From positions 17,001-81,000 of the forward strand of contig JAPQWV010001591.1 of NCBI GenBank assembly GCA_027422505.1: a stretch of 64,000 nucleotides of DNA, given 5' to 3'. Below, one piece after another: positions 12,120-22,290 of this stretch. The notes below the pieces were generated by a model. The model had not been told where the DNA came from. It made no database searches and worked only from the letters and a program-made list of their open reading frames with translations. Source of the stretch: Craterostigma plantagineum. Taxonomy: Eukaryota > Streptophyta > Magnoliopsida > Lamiales > Linderniaceae. Numbering within the stretch: the first letter of the stretch is position 1; every line of letters begins with the position of its first letter. Both the position numbers and the translations under genes were made by a program.

Positions 12120-12960
12120 TATGAGGTTCACGAATTTAGGAGGTGTGCGTATTGGTAGCGAAATAGAGGTTCCACGAACCATAGTTCGCGAATCCTTGAT
12201 AAACGAGATTCGCGAACCCTAAAGTTTCATATGCATGAGTTCGCGAAACCTTGTCGAAATGAAATTCACGAATCCAAGAGTCAATTAGGTTTGCGAATTA
12301 AACATGGGAAATTTCACGGGTCGAGCAAGTCACGAACTTAGAGCTTTGTCTTAGGGGATTCGCGAGGCATAACTTGGCAGGTCATTTCGCGAACTTGATA
12401 AGTGAAAACTGAAATTGGCGAACCCTAGTTTGCGAGTTGTGTGAGTGTAGAGTAGATAGACCATTTTGCGAAATATATATGTGCTAGGTATTTCACGAGT
12501 TATACTAGGTTGACGAACTCATAAGGATCGCGAATTAGGATAAATTTGGCGACCCATGAGGGAGTAAGAATTACTTAACGAATTGAGAGGTCTACTAATT
12601 CACGAATTTTATATACTTCATGAATTTAATAAGTCATGAATTAGGAACCATGCATTTAGCTTCACGAGTTCAAGAAAGATCACGAATTCTATTTCACGAA
12701 TTGAACAAGTCACGAATTATGAGCCATGCCATGAATCTCACCAACTAAGAATTTCACGAAGTGGAGTAATAATCACGAACCATACAAACTTCACGAGCCG
12801 TAGGTTTACGAATCATGAGAACTTGCATGGGCTAAATAGGTTCGCGAAGGTGAAGTTATCAAGTCTAGTGGTAGTTCACGAGTTATTCAAATCTCACGAG
12901 TCCTAAGTCTAAATTTAGTCACGAATTAAATATACTTCGTGAATCATGAGCTTTCAAGAA
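12120..12960 (+). repeat. Array of decayed TTCGCGAA-type palindromes
   Basis: Within about 840 bp the octamer TTCGCGAA and its one-base variants TTCACGAA, TTCGTGAA, TTTGCGAA and TTCACGAG recur at irregular spacing of roughly 15-40 bp. Most variants are CpG-to-TpG or CpA changes. The array is in the upstream (sense) half of the solo LTR, before the putative donor at 13154. Confidence 0.8.
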
Positions 12961-13153
12961 TTAAAATTTACGAACTCTCTCCAAACAATTATCCACCAAA
13001 TACAATGTTAAATAGAATATATCACTACTTAGGAAATTCAAGACTTCAACTAGTTAAGCAATTTCGATAGTGTACTAATATTATAATTTTGTGCTCAAGG
13101 ACGGGAATTAGGAGAATTCACGGGTCAGGTAGCAGTTAATCTACGGACGACAA

Positions 13154-13713
13154 GTAAGTGGGAAATTTCAACTACAACACATAAAATTATGTGCATCATT
13201 TGCGTGGCTATGTGCTTCTGTGATTCTATGTGATTTATTACATGACATGAACTGCACGACACGGCATGACAAGTCATCTAACATTTTCATACATGCATTC
13301 CACGGGCATACACGAGTCTCACGAGAGTTTTATGATCGCCGGGGTGCGATAAGTAGTTTCTCATATTAGTATGTCATGATTTTTACGACAAGACACGTGC
13401 AAGACAAGATGAGTAATACGGCTATTCTAATGCCACGAGGTGACTCTCTAAGTCGCCGTTGTCAAGACAAGACATGTGCAAGACAAGACATGTAATATGG
13501 GCAAATGCCCTCGTAGCAAGATTAGCCGAGGGCCCTATAAAAAAAGACACGTGCAAGACAGGAGGTGTATTAGAGACCCTACAAGACAAGACAAGACATT
13601 CCGAGGATTAGTGAGCATTGGCGTGTATGCCTCTGCAACTCATGACACGGGCACTGCATGCATAAATTCCCACACTGAGCTCTATAAGCTCATCCATGTT
13701 TTATGTGTTGTAG
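13154..13713 (+). other. Putative LTR intron closed by a 15-bp helix (solo LTR copy)
   Basis: The donor-like CAA|GTAAGT is at 13151-13159 and the acceptor-like TTGTAG|GT ends at 13713. The strand CTACAACACATAAAA (13172-13186) is the exact complement of TTTTATGTGTTGTAG (13699-13713), whose last base is the acceptor G. A 5-nt-loop hairpin TGAGCT/AGCTCA is at 13676-13692. The same layout occurs in two other LTR subfamilies (22113-23128 and 14980-15663, minus strand). Confidence 0.5.
13385..13600 (+). repeat. CAAGACA/ACACGTGCAAGAC repeats with a TATA-like sequence
   Basis: Short units CAAGACAAGACAYGTGCAAGAC recur four to five times with inserts. A TATA-like CTATAAAAAAAG is at 13535-13546, but it lies downstream of the putative donor, so its role as a promoter is doubtful. 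Confidence 0.45.
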
Positions 13714-14011
13714 GTTCGAGCGAACATGGTACGTGATCGCCTCGCCGGCAAGGCATTCTTTTGAAGCTTCCCAGCGTCTTTTAGGGGTAGTGTACGTGGA
13801 TGACGACCCGGGCGCATAGGAAATTTTTTTTGCTGGAATGTATACACGTCCCGTGTAATTAAGACATGAATATAATTAGGAAGTTAGTGTAATTCTTTTG
13901 TCGTGTATAGGAAACGAACTCCTTTATGAAAAAAAGGAAAATTTTTATACGTATTTCCGCATTGCATTACTTCAAACACATCGTTAGGTAGCGATGGCTA
14001 GGGTCGCTACA

Positions 14012-14085
14012 ATACCTGCATCCAAAAGCTTAATTACCTCCTTTTCACCACTTCTTGCATCGCTGGGTTTAGGCGTCTATGTGGT
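14012..14085 (-). pseudogene. N-terminal fragment of the Ty3/gypsy RT
   Basis: On the minus strand this encodes QPHRRLNPAM followed by KKEVIKLLDAGI, the segment just before the RT palm. It joins directly to 10693 when the solo LTR and one copy of its TSD are removed. Upstream (beyond about 14086) the gypsy sequence is lost, so protease and gag of this element are missing here. Confidence 0.85.
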
Positions 14086-14356
14086 TGTTTGATAAATGGA
14101 ATTTATATTATATTTTATACCCCGTAAAGGCGTATTATCGGTTGATACTAATATAAATTTCTTCGAATATTATGCTTATATGTTTATATTTAAATTTTGA
14201 TAGATATTCGCAAAAAGAACTACAACCGGAAATATTCGGGCTTGAGATAAATTGGAGGAATCATTTAACCAAATATCGACCCAAACCAATTGGGCCGAAG
14301 AATTAATATCAACCCAAATCTAATAGCCGAGCCCAAGTCCATGATGATAATAAAAT

Positions 14357-14357
<1 letters not shown>

Positions 14358-14429
<72 letters not shown>
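14358..14429. repeat. (GA)n microsatellite
   Basis: About 72 bp of nearly perfect GA dinucleotide repeat with a single AAAG interruption near 14410. Confidence 0.95.
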
Positions 14430-14468
14430 AATATCAACGACAACATTGAGCTGCAAGCCCCACAAGCA

Positions 14469-14571
14469 CATGGCTCAAGGAAGAATATCTCCCACAGGAT
14501 AGATCGAAGAAAATCTCACGCCTCCAAGAAGCTCATGGCTCAAGGAAGAATATCTCCCACAGCAGCCTTTG
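14469..14571. repeat. Two-copy direct repeat, period about 66 bp
   Basis: The string CATGGCTCAAGGAAGAATAT, continuing CTCCCACAG, occurs at about 14469 and again at about 14535 inside the LTR remnant. Confidence 0.85.
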
Positions 14572-14979
14572 AGTTGCCATTTGAAGATTATGTATGTATT
14601 TTCATCATCTACAAAAGGGGGAGAAGGATCGAGCACTTGATGATCATTCTGCATCATCTCTGATCGACCTCTCTGTTCAACACGTTAACCTCTCAATGTA
14701 ACGATCCTCGTTTTGTAAGAAAGGTTTGTGGTGGATTTCCGCAACGCAAGCCGCAGAAGGCCCGTCTAACAAAAATGTTTTCCTATATTCTAATATATTA
14801 CAACAAAAGATTATCTACAATGTCAAAATCTATACAAAGGCCGTAGCCCCAAAAGTCAAAAGGATCAAAAGCCTTATCGCCGCTCCACATGTCTTTATCA
14901 TGTATGCTCTGCCCTCAAAAGTCCGTGGACCACCGTCACCAGCCGCCTTAGTCCTGACGCCGCGCGTCAGACTCAGTAC

Positions 14980-15663
14980 CTACAACACGTCAACACTGAG
15001 CGATATGCCCAGTAGGTGAATAAAAAATGCATGAATGCACGGGAACGCTCATTTGCAATCCCAATGTTTCGTATACAATGCACACTATATCTTTTTCCGC
15101 ATTTTGAATCACACAACACAGGGCCCTAGGTCGGACTCGACACCTCGTGCGCCTATAACATAACGGGAGCTTACACTGACAGCATTTTGACGTTCACGCA
15201 ACTACCCTGGTAGGTCTCTCTTCCGTAAGCGGTTGCCGACATTGACAGCATTTTGACGTTCACGCAACTGCCCTGCCAATGTCCCTCCGCTGAAAATCAA
15301 ATCACGACGGTTTTGCACCTCGGGACGTTCACGCCCGAGTAGACAGGACGTTCACGCCTGCTGCCGTCACTTGTCACATGAGTACCAACCTGGACTCCTC
15401 AACGAGTCAATCAAATCACAATAAACTCGAACTACCCCGCTCAGCAGTACGCCAATTAATCATTTTCTCAGTAAAGTGTAAATACCTCTCACCCGTGTAA
15501 TATGATATGCATATGCTATGCATATAAACGTGATAACACATGAAATCGTGAATTCACAAGAAATGTACGTAAAACACGTAAAACACGTAGTCACGAAAAC
15601 CATCGAATAAAAACATATAAGCCACATATGTGTTTACGTATTGTAGATGGATGATCCACCTAC
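14980..15663 (-). other. Putative LTR intron closed by a helix (third subfamily)
   Basis: On the minus strand the donor-like ACAG|GTAGGT has its GT at 15663-15662 and the acceptor-like GTTGTAG|GT has its AG at 14981-14980. The helix strands are 15646-15632 and 14994-14980: 13 of 15 positions are Watson-Crick and one more is G-U. The hairpin ACTGGGC-N5-GCUCAGU (15013-14995) has one G-U pair. Compared with the other two LTRs, an A-T pair has become G-C in the helix. Confidence 0.5.
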
Positions 15664-15696
15664 CTGTCCTCCCGCTATCGTTAAATAGGAAGTTGG

Positions 15697-16110
15697 GGGC
15701 AAAATTATAAAATTGGGTCACTAAGTATACAAGTTTTCGTTTTTGGGTCACTATGTTTGATAATTGCAAAAGTAGGTTACTAACTTTTCATGTGAAAACA
15801 ACTTTGGGTCATGTTTCAATTTTAGGTCACTAAGAATATATTTTTTCGATTTTGGGTCACTAAGTTTAGATTTTTTCAATTTTGGGTCACTATGTTTATA
15901 ACATTAGTACCAAATGAGTGACCCAAAATTGAAAAAAATGTAAACTTAGTGACCCAAAATCGAAAAAATATATTTTTAGTGACCTAAAATAGAAAATGAC
16001 CCAAAATTGTTTTCAAATGAAAAGATAGTGACCTACTTTTGCAATTATCAAACATAGTGACCCAAAAGCGAAAACATGTACACTTAGTGACCTAATTTTA
16101 TAATTTCCCC
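15697..16110. mobile_element. Foldback MULE-type MITE, 414 bp, almost a complete hairpin
   Basis: The two halves (15697 to about 15905 and about 15910 to 16110) are near-perfect inverted copies made of repeated GGGTCACTAAGT / TTTTGGGTCACTATG modules. The flanking repeat is GGAAGTTGG (15688-15696 and 16111-16119), 8-10 bp depending on how the G run is divided. The corresponding site in the paralogous LTR copy (around 26521) is empty and has a single GGAAGTTGGG, confirming the insertion. Confidence 0.92.
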
Positions 16111-16254
16111 GGAAGTTGGGTATAGTCCCTATATATCGATCCTCTGAATATAATAAATGTTATTAGTATCTTTATCAATTCTCAAACAATAATGGTATAA
16201 AATAGTTATTTTATATATTAGACTCGACAGTCAACGGTCAACCCGTTAAACTAA

Positions 16255-16950
16255 TTCGCTCGATTTGTGGTCAAAATCAAGCCAACGCCTGATTTTGAAA
16301 TACCCTAAATCGCCTGATTGTCCCTAACGATATTTATTGAAAATAAAGCGCGGCGATTTTCCACTATCGGTCGAATTGCAAATCGCCTGATTCCATATAC
16401 AGAATTCCCCAAGCTTTCGCCCGATATTAGATTCGCCGAGTTCTACTTAAAGGCTCAAATGGGCCGATTGGTCCCTTCTTGGAATCGCTCGATTCATCAT
16501 GTTTTGAAACTTGGTGTCACCCGATTCCAAGTCGTCGAGTTCCATCCAAGTCTTCCAATCACCCGATTCACCTCATAAATTACTATATCATATAACTGGG
16601 CGAATTCCCAAATCGACCGAATGACAAATCGCTCGATTCTCTAAATCCAATCGCCCGGAACTCCATATGCTTAAATGTTTTAAATTATTCCTAAGTTTGA
16701 AATGAGTAAAATCGATCGAAAGTCACATAATTCTCATCTAATCGACCGAATATTTTAATATTCTAAGATTTGAAACAACTAAAATCTCTGATACTCATAT
16801 GAATGGAATCGTCCGATTCTTTTCAAAAATACTGATTCTTTCTAAAACCCTATAAACAACTCCTATCAAAACCATCTTCAAAATCACCCGATCCTCATGA
16901 GTTTCGCCTAGTTTTAATATCATTCCAAAATCGGCCGATCGCATGGCCTT
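16255..16950 (-). repeat. Array of AATCG(N)CGATT-type palindromes
   Basis: Motifs such as AATCGCCCGATT, AATCGGCCGATT, ATCGACCGAAT and CGATTCGCC recur over about 700 bp. It lies, in the sense direction, upstream of the putative donor at 15663, the same relative place as the TTCGCGAA arrays in the other LTR subfamilies. Confidence 0.75.
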
Positions 16951-16964
16951 GGAAATGATACGTG

Positions 16965-17185
16965 AACATACATATACACGTTTCGCCGACGTGCATTGCC
17001 CATATATATTTCATTACATGTACAATAATAATAGTATATGTATACGGCCTTTTCGCCAACGGGTCTCTGCCTTACTATATGTCATTGCATATACAATAAT
17101 AGTAATATATGAATTTCGCCCTACTATATTTCATTGTATACAATAATAGTTATATATGTATATGGCCCTTTCGCCAACGGGTCTC
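16965..17185. repeat. Imperfect tandem repeat (CGGCCCTTTCGCCAACGGG unit)
   Basis: About three units of roughly 70 bp, each with CGGCC(C)TTTTCGCCAACGGGTCT followed by TATATTTCATTGCATATACAATAATAG. The same array occurs in the other LTR at 22582-22760. Confidence 0.8.
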
Positions 17186-17689
17186 CACCCTAATCATAAT
17201 CCATATACATATACATATTTACGTAATATTACTATGACGCTAAACGCCGCCCTGGTAGCATAGTGGACAGCCCTTGACTCAACTGCGAGTCGACAACACA
17301 TGCCCATATCGGCAATGTATCAATCGCTTACAAGCGACACATCATATATATGCATACTCGACTCATACTACCCTCCCGCATATGATCGTATATGCAAGTG
17401 AGTATGAATGCAACTAACTACAAACATGCTTACCACATGGAAACGTATCAGTTAAGTCACGTAAACATGAAGTCACAGAGGCACGTAGTCACATAAAGTA
17501 GGTACACACAAATAGGTTATGTGTTGTAGTTGGATTTCTACTTATCTGTCGTCCGTCGACAATAGCTACCGTCCGGCAGATTTCCTAAGTCCAGACCTTA
17601 GGCATAAAATATCCATATAAGTAAGCTACTTAATCAATTAAATTGGCTATGTACTCCAATAACTATTTAGGAAGAGTTCGTTACTCGCG

Positions 17690-18840
17690 AATTCGTGAAA
17701 TCCCATTGTTCGTGAAGTTGTTATAGTGCGTGAGATTTAATTCGTGAAGTGCCTAGTTGCATCTCTCAATTCGCGAAATAAGTTGTTATCACTTTTAATA
17801 ATTCGCAAAGTCTACACCTCGCGGAGTCATGTGCTAAATCTCTAAATTTATAGTTCGCGAATCGTTGTATTTTTAAACCTAGGGTTTGCGAATTGCACCC
17901 TAATTCGCGATCTCATAATTTAAGAATTACTATTTTATTTAATTATTGGGTTCGCGGGTTCATGGAGTTCGTCAAGCTAAGCCTAGTTCGCGAAGCCAAT
18001 TCCCAAAACTCGTCACGTGGTTTTAGGGTTCGGGAACTGTCCGACCCGTGAAATTTCTAGTTAGTTTCGCGCATCTATTTGCGTGGTAGGGTCGGGTTCA
18101 CAAAACGAGTTTGCAATTCTCTTTTGCATTTCGTGAACTCCTGCTCAACTTGCCAAATGGATTTGTAGATTTTGTGGAACTCGCGAACCTTGGCAGGATT
18201 CGCGAAACGTCGGGCTCGCAAAGATGGACCCGCCAACTTGCATGAGGCTCAATTCGCAAAACGGGTTCGTCAAATAGGATTGGCCCGCAAAGTGGGTATG
18301 AGTTCGCAAAACAGGGCCCACCAAGTTTGCACGGCCCGTGAAACGTGTTTTGACTCTTGGTTTGCGAAGCTCGCCGAGTTCGCAAATGGTAGCAGCCCGT
18401 GGAATGATGCATTCTTAATCCTCCATGGATTCGCCGAACTTCACTCTCAATTTGCCAAATGGGTTTCGCGACCAGTTGAACCCGCAAAGTTCCAATTTGC
18501 AAAACTCCTTGCAAGTGACCTAGTTCGTGATACGAGTTCGCCAAACGTCGTGGGTTCGTCATTTTTCCTCAGCCTGCAAGTGGCCCGTTTTTCGTCCTTG
18601 AGTTCGCGAAACTGAGTTCACCGTCTTGGGTTCGCAAAACGTTCCATGCCTCTCTCAATTCTCGGAATGTTCCGATTCGCCAAACCCCACTGTCCGAGTT
18701 CGCGAAATGGGTTCGCGAATTGCTCAATTCGCGAAGTGGCCGAGTCCGCCAACTTCGCCGGACCCGCAAACCTCAATTCGCAAAGTAGGTTTTGGCGGCT
18801 TCTTATCCTCGCGTAAACATCTCCCAAATCGCGAAGCTCG
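17690..18840 (-). repeat. Dense array of TTCGCGAA-type palindromes (3' LTR copy)
   Basis: Dozens of copies of TTCGCGAA, TTCGCAAA, TTTGCGAA, TTCGTGAA and TTCGCCAA occur over about 1.15 kb. It aligns with 23265-24420. Because the motif has no stop codon in any frame, both strands show long but apparently meaningless ORFs (for example 18172-18615 plus, 18562-18098 minus). Confidence 0.85.
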
Positions 18841-19856
18841 AAGGTTACGGATCAAAAGCTATTTTTCTCAAGAACAACTTGAAGACCGATCGAACTCCTA
18901 AAACCCTAAATTTTCGGGCCTAAATAAATAAATAAAAAAATGCATTCCTAGTCGTATTTTCGTGCCTAACAGTCTCTAATCCATGTTTATCTAGACTTAA
19001 AACACCAATTGTAAGTGAAAAATATTCTCGAGAACTTAAGGTTTCCACAGACCCTACAAATTGGTATTTTCGTGTGTATAGTTCCTCAAGACACATTATT
19101 GCCTAATCAAAGAGACTGGAGATTGTAGTAAGAATTCTTACCTATTTCAAGCCTTTAGCTCGAATTTTTCCCTTCTTCTCTCCTCAAGTTCTCGTTAGTT
19201 CTCCACCCACTAAACAGGTTTCGATTGCATTCTTGTGTGTTTAATCCCTGACATTCACCATTACTTGGACCCAAAATCATACGCTAAAAATACGTAGAGA
19301 GTTTAGAAAATTTCGTACCTTCTCAAATGCTTGAGTCCGTCCTCTCCTTTCTCTTTCTAGCTTGCATTTTTAGTGAGAAGTATGTTTAGATATTTTAAGC
19401 TACCATTGGGTGGTGATTGAAGTAGTTGGCATGAACTTCCCCTATTTCAAGGAGCTTTGTCCCAAAACATCTATAAGGGTTTTGGGCCAAGGTTAAGTTC
19501 TATTTGGGCCTTGAATTTTAACTTCTTGGACCACTTTTATTGTATTGGGCTAGTCTATAATTATTTTTGGGCTTGGGTTTGGGTTCCATCCTAGTCTAAT
19601 TGCAACTATAGCCCAATTTTATCATTAGCTCAATTTCTCTTATCCTAATTTTTCGAAAATCCCTAATTAAATTGGGAGTCACATGACACAATTTAAATGC
19701 ACCAATTTCCACCAAATGAATTAAGCACACATTATATCACGCAAATTTCACATAATTCGCACGAGCACAGAATAATTGCAGAAAATGCACATAATCGCAT
19801 TCATCATTTACGCAAATTTATTGGCCTCTAATGCTTACGAGGACACGAGTGCTACA

Positions 19857-20255
19857 TCCTCCACCCATTAAAGAGGATTTCGCCCCCGAAATCTGCCCGT
19901 TTGGAGCATTTCAGGATAGGGAACTCTCATTTATTTGACTGGTTCCGTCCTAATATCATTACTAGACGCATTCGATTTATTCCTAAGTAGCTTAGTTTCC
20001 TTCCTCAGTATCCCTATTGGCCTTCCGGTAACTTGAGATTGGGCTTTCAGTTCTTGGCGCACAAGTGCATTTTCTCAATTCATGACTTGGGCCTACGATA
20101 CATTTTCCCTCAGATTGGGGTGTGGAGAATTTCGTGAACCGGCAACATTGATATGGTTACACCCACTGATATGTTACTTTGTCCACTCACGTCCATTCGC
20201 CTTTTCTTGTGTTTTGTAGTCGTAACCTTGTCAATTCCTCGTTTCAAGTTTGGGC
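19857..20255 (-). other. Internal 3' region of the gag-only gypsy element
   Basis: Non-coding sequence lies between the end of gag and the PPT/3' LTR. No protease, RT, RNase H or integrase is present. It carries TTTCGCCCCCGAAAT, also found at the equivalent place in the gypsy element at 46857-46872. Confidence 0.6.
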
Positions 20256-21335
20256 TTAGTGTTGCCCGCTCGTTGATCTTATCCTAATCACTACTAAGCA
20301 GGCTAGTATTGGTTGATCGGTTCTAACTGGGGTCCCTTTTTGAGTAGTCTCATCACGTTCACTCTCGGACTGACTAGGTGTAACCTCGAGGTTCGTTATG
20401 TTCTCAATGGGCGTGATTGGATGCTTGGTCCTTGAGTCTAATGACATGTATGTTGAGGTTTGGTGTGCAGTTATGATATCTGTCTCCACAGGCGGGTTCT
20501 CGTCCGCTTCATCCTAGATGATCGCGTATACCCGGGCTGGCGCAGTCGGTGGTCTTTCTTGACCCCCGGCTTGATTCCTTGACGTTCCTTCCGGGCATTG
20601 CCTCACATAGTGTCCCGACTTTCCACACTTGAAACATAAATTGGCTTGCGTATAGCAGGTGCCGGTGTGTCGCTTTCCGCACCTTGGGCAATTTGGGCTC
20701 GGTGCTGGGAATCCTCCTTGATCTGGGTATGGTGGTTTGTTGGGGTTCCCCTGTGGGTGTTGTGGAGGCCTATTCTGGAAGTTCTGCTTCTTGCCTTTGG
20801 CGACAAACTGTTGCTTTGGAATGCCTCGACCTCATTGCTCTCCTTGGGTCTGGGCGAACTTCCTCTTTGTTTCTTGTGCCCGAACGATCCGAGCTTCCGC
20901 TTGCTCCGCCACCATGGCCCTTTCCGCTACTTGTGCAAATGTGGCTCCCTGGACTCCCGCCATGCTTATGTCCCTATACAGTTCTGGCTTCAATCCCTCG
21001 AGGAAATGCTCACTTTTGAAAGCAACTGTGCTAACCATATGCGATGCGAATCTCAAAAGCTGCTCGAACTTCCTGATATATTCAGTCACTGTCATTGCTC
21101 CCTGTCGGAGGTTGATGAATTCGTCTAGGCATTGCGCTCGAACTGGGGCTGTAAGATATTTGCGCTGGAATAGTTCTTTGAACCCGTCCCAGCTCATTTT
21201 GGCGGGGTTCTCTAACACTATAATGGTGTCCCATCGGTACCCCGCGCTTCCCCTTAGCAAGAACGCGGCGCGAGAGCCTTCTCCGCTTCTGGGACACGGC
21301 CATATATGAACATGCTTTCTAAGGTTCTTAGCCAA
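20256..21335 (-). pseudogene. Gypsy Gag, near-complete, with one in-frame stop; no pol follows
   Basis: On the minus strand the capsid part (21335-20832) has WDGFKELFQRKYLTAPVRAQ, LRQGAMTVTEYIRKFEQLL and FLEGLKPELYRDISMAG, typical retrotrans_gag. The sequence then runs, with a frame change near 20810, to a CCHC zinc knuckle CFKCGKSGHYVRQC (20636-20595). After RVYAII a TAG stop (a probable C-to-T change of CAG) interrupts, and the frame continues to a real stop at 20256 without any protease active-site motif. The element therefore seems to encode Gag only and would need pol in trans. The 5' side (21335 to about 21600) holds the start of gag with several interruptions. Confidence 0.85.
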
Positions 21336-21740
21336 TCCTCGGTCGTATTTGGGTAGGTTGTATCCTCGAACGTCGATGGGTTCAGTCGGCGAAATCTTTC
21401 GCCCACTACCTCAGTCCTGTCAGCTTAAGTCTGGCCAGCATTGGAGTTGTTCTGCTGTATTAGCTGTTGGATTTGTGTCGATTGCTGACGAATCAATTCT
21501 GTGAGTTGGAGAATCGTCGTGTCTCGACTATCGGCAGGGGTCGTGTTTTCCCTGTTCTGTTCATCCCCTCCACTAGTTTCTCCCCAAGTTCTCACCATTG
21601 TTTCTTATCCTATCCCGAAGGTCCTAAGGCCAATAAATTAAGCAACATAGAAAGTTCACATAATTTTTAGCACTTACTTGCAAGGCCACTTCCGCGCTTT
21701 TGGGTGTGTGTATGGATAGTCTACAGAACCTGTGACCGAA

Positions 21741-21752
21741 GCCCTGATACCA
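21741..21752 (-). other. Primer binding site, initiator-tRNA-Met type
   Basis: The minus strand reads TGGTATCAGGGC, one mismatch from the usual TGGTATCAGAGC, two bases inside the LTR start at 21755. Confidence 0.85.
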
Positions 21753-22204
21753 ACTGTAGCGACCCTAGCCATCGCCACCATAGCTAACGTCATCCTAAGT
21801 GCCTAACGACGTTTTTAAGTGAAGGAACTGCGGAAATGCGTATGAAATTTTTCATTTTTCATTTACCTAACGGAACCTTGTCCATTACATGCCAAAAGGA
21901 AGCTTCCAAGGCAAAAGAATTTCTTGAGTTCTAGTTACACTTTAATCCTAACTTGTAATCACTCGGGGCGGTTGCGATCGCACAGCCAAAGCTCCTATGC
22001 GCCCGGCCTCACAGGTCGTCATCTATACACACACGTCCACCCCAAAAGATGCTCGGAAGTTTCAAAAGATCGGCCTTGCCAGCTAGGCGATCACGTACCG
22101 TGATCGATGTACCTACAACACATAACATAAAGAACTGAGCCGCCGTGGCTCAGTAAGCAGAACTTATGCATGTATGCGCGTGTCACTCCCCGCAACGGCA
22201 AACT

Positions 22205-22290
22205 GCACCGATGCATACAACACTCGCAAAGGCGATCCGCGCCGATGCATATAACACTCGCAAAGGCGATCCACGCTGATGCATATAAAA
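22205..22290. repeat. Tandem repeat, about 2.5 units of about 37 bp
   Basis: The unit GATGCATATAACACTCGCAA followed by AGGCGATCCRCGC is repeated at about 22211, 22248 and 22278 (partial). It lies inside the putative LTR intron. Confidence 0.85.

Larger units (their letters stand above)
10699..14011 (+). mobile_element. Solo LTR, 3.3 kb, inserted in the gypsy RT (5-bp TSD)
   Basis: This LTR begins TGTAATACATGAG and ends GGGTCGCTACA. It is flanked by the perfect 5-bp repeat ATACC (10694-10698 and 14012-14016). Its ends are diverged relatives of the giant LTRs at 21755-26217, which in the same sense begin TGTAGCACCCG and end GGTCGCTACA. Removing it restores the RT sequence, so the site is unambiguous. 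No internal domain remains, so it is a solo LTR. It holds a Tourist-like MITE (11304-11651), a TTCGCGAA-type array (12120-12960), a putative intron with closing helix (13154-13713) and CAAGACA repeats (about 13385-13600). Confidence 0.92.
14086..14771 (+). mobile_element. Probable LTR remnant (Athila/Tat-like), with microsatellite
   Basis: The start TGTTTGATAAATGG..TTTTATACCCCG..GGCGTATTATCGG aligns with the start of the LTR at 6317-5534 in the opposite orientation. The right part (TAACGATCCTCGTTTTG..CCCGTCTAACA) looks like LTR U5. There is no PBS after it and no matching target duplication, so boundaries are approximate. It contains a (GA)n microsatellite and a direct repeat of CATGGCTCAAGGAAGAATATC. 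Confidence 0.45.
14772..16956 (-). mobile_element. Gypsy LTR fragment, left copy (family with AATCG arrays)
   Basis: From about 15372 to 16956 this aligns closely with 26218-27600, the right-hand copy of the same LTR family. It carries a local duplication of GACAGCATTTTGACGTTCAC (about 15178 and 15243), a foldback MULE (15697-16110) absent from the other copy, and an array of AATCG-type palindromes. It is cut at 16956, where it joins a truncated LTR of another element. The left end near 14772 is not defined. Orientation (minus) is taken from the other copy, which starts TGTAATACCCG on the minus strand. Confidence 0.7.
16957..19856 (-). mobile_element. 3' LTR of the gag-only gypsy element, truncated
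   Basis: It aligns with 22578-26217 of the 5' LTR, apart from the 800-bp MITE found only there. About 820 bp of LTR sequence (the part equivalent to 21755-22577) is missing at the junction 16956/16957. The intact edge ends GAGTGCTACA at 19856, next to a purine tract (minus strand AATGGGTGGAGGA), the PPT. The putative donor here reads AG|ATAAGT instead of AG|GTAAGT (about 17542-17550). Confidence 0.88.

Noticed and set aside
13535..13546. TATA box of the solo LTR
   Set aside because: A good match by sequence, but it lies inside the proposed intron and not upstream of the conserved donor, so I do not assign it as the promoter.
14265..14471. Minus-strand ORF with a Ser-Leu repeat
   Set aside because: It is the translated (GA)n microsatellite.
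18172..18615. 147-aa ORF present with equal length in both LTRs (also 23746-24189), plus antisense ORFs up to 247 aa
   Set aside because: The TTCGCGAA array lacks stop codons in all frames, so it creates long ORFs on both strands with repeating FAKW/RFANS words. Equal length reflects the common origin of the two LTRs, and many amino-acid changes separate them. No domain is recognised.
22205..22290. CRISPR-like short repeats
   Set aside because: Only two to three adjacent units without unique spacers, within a plant LTR.
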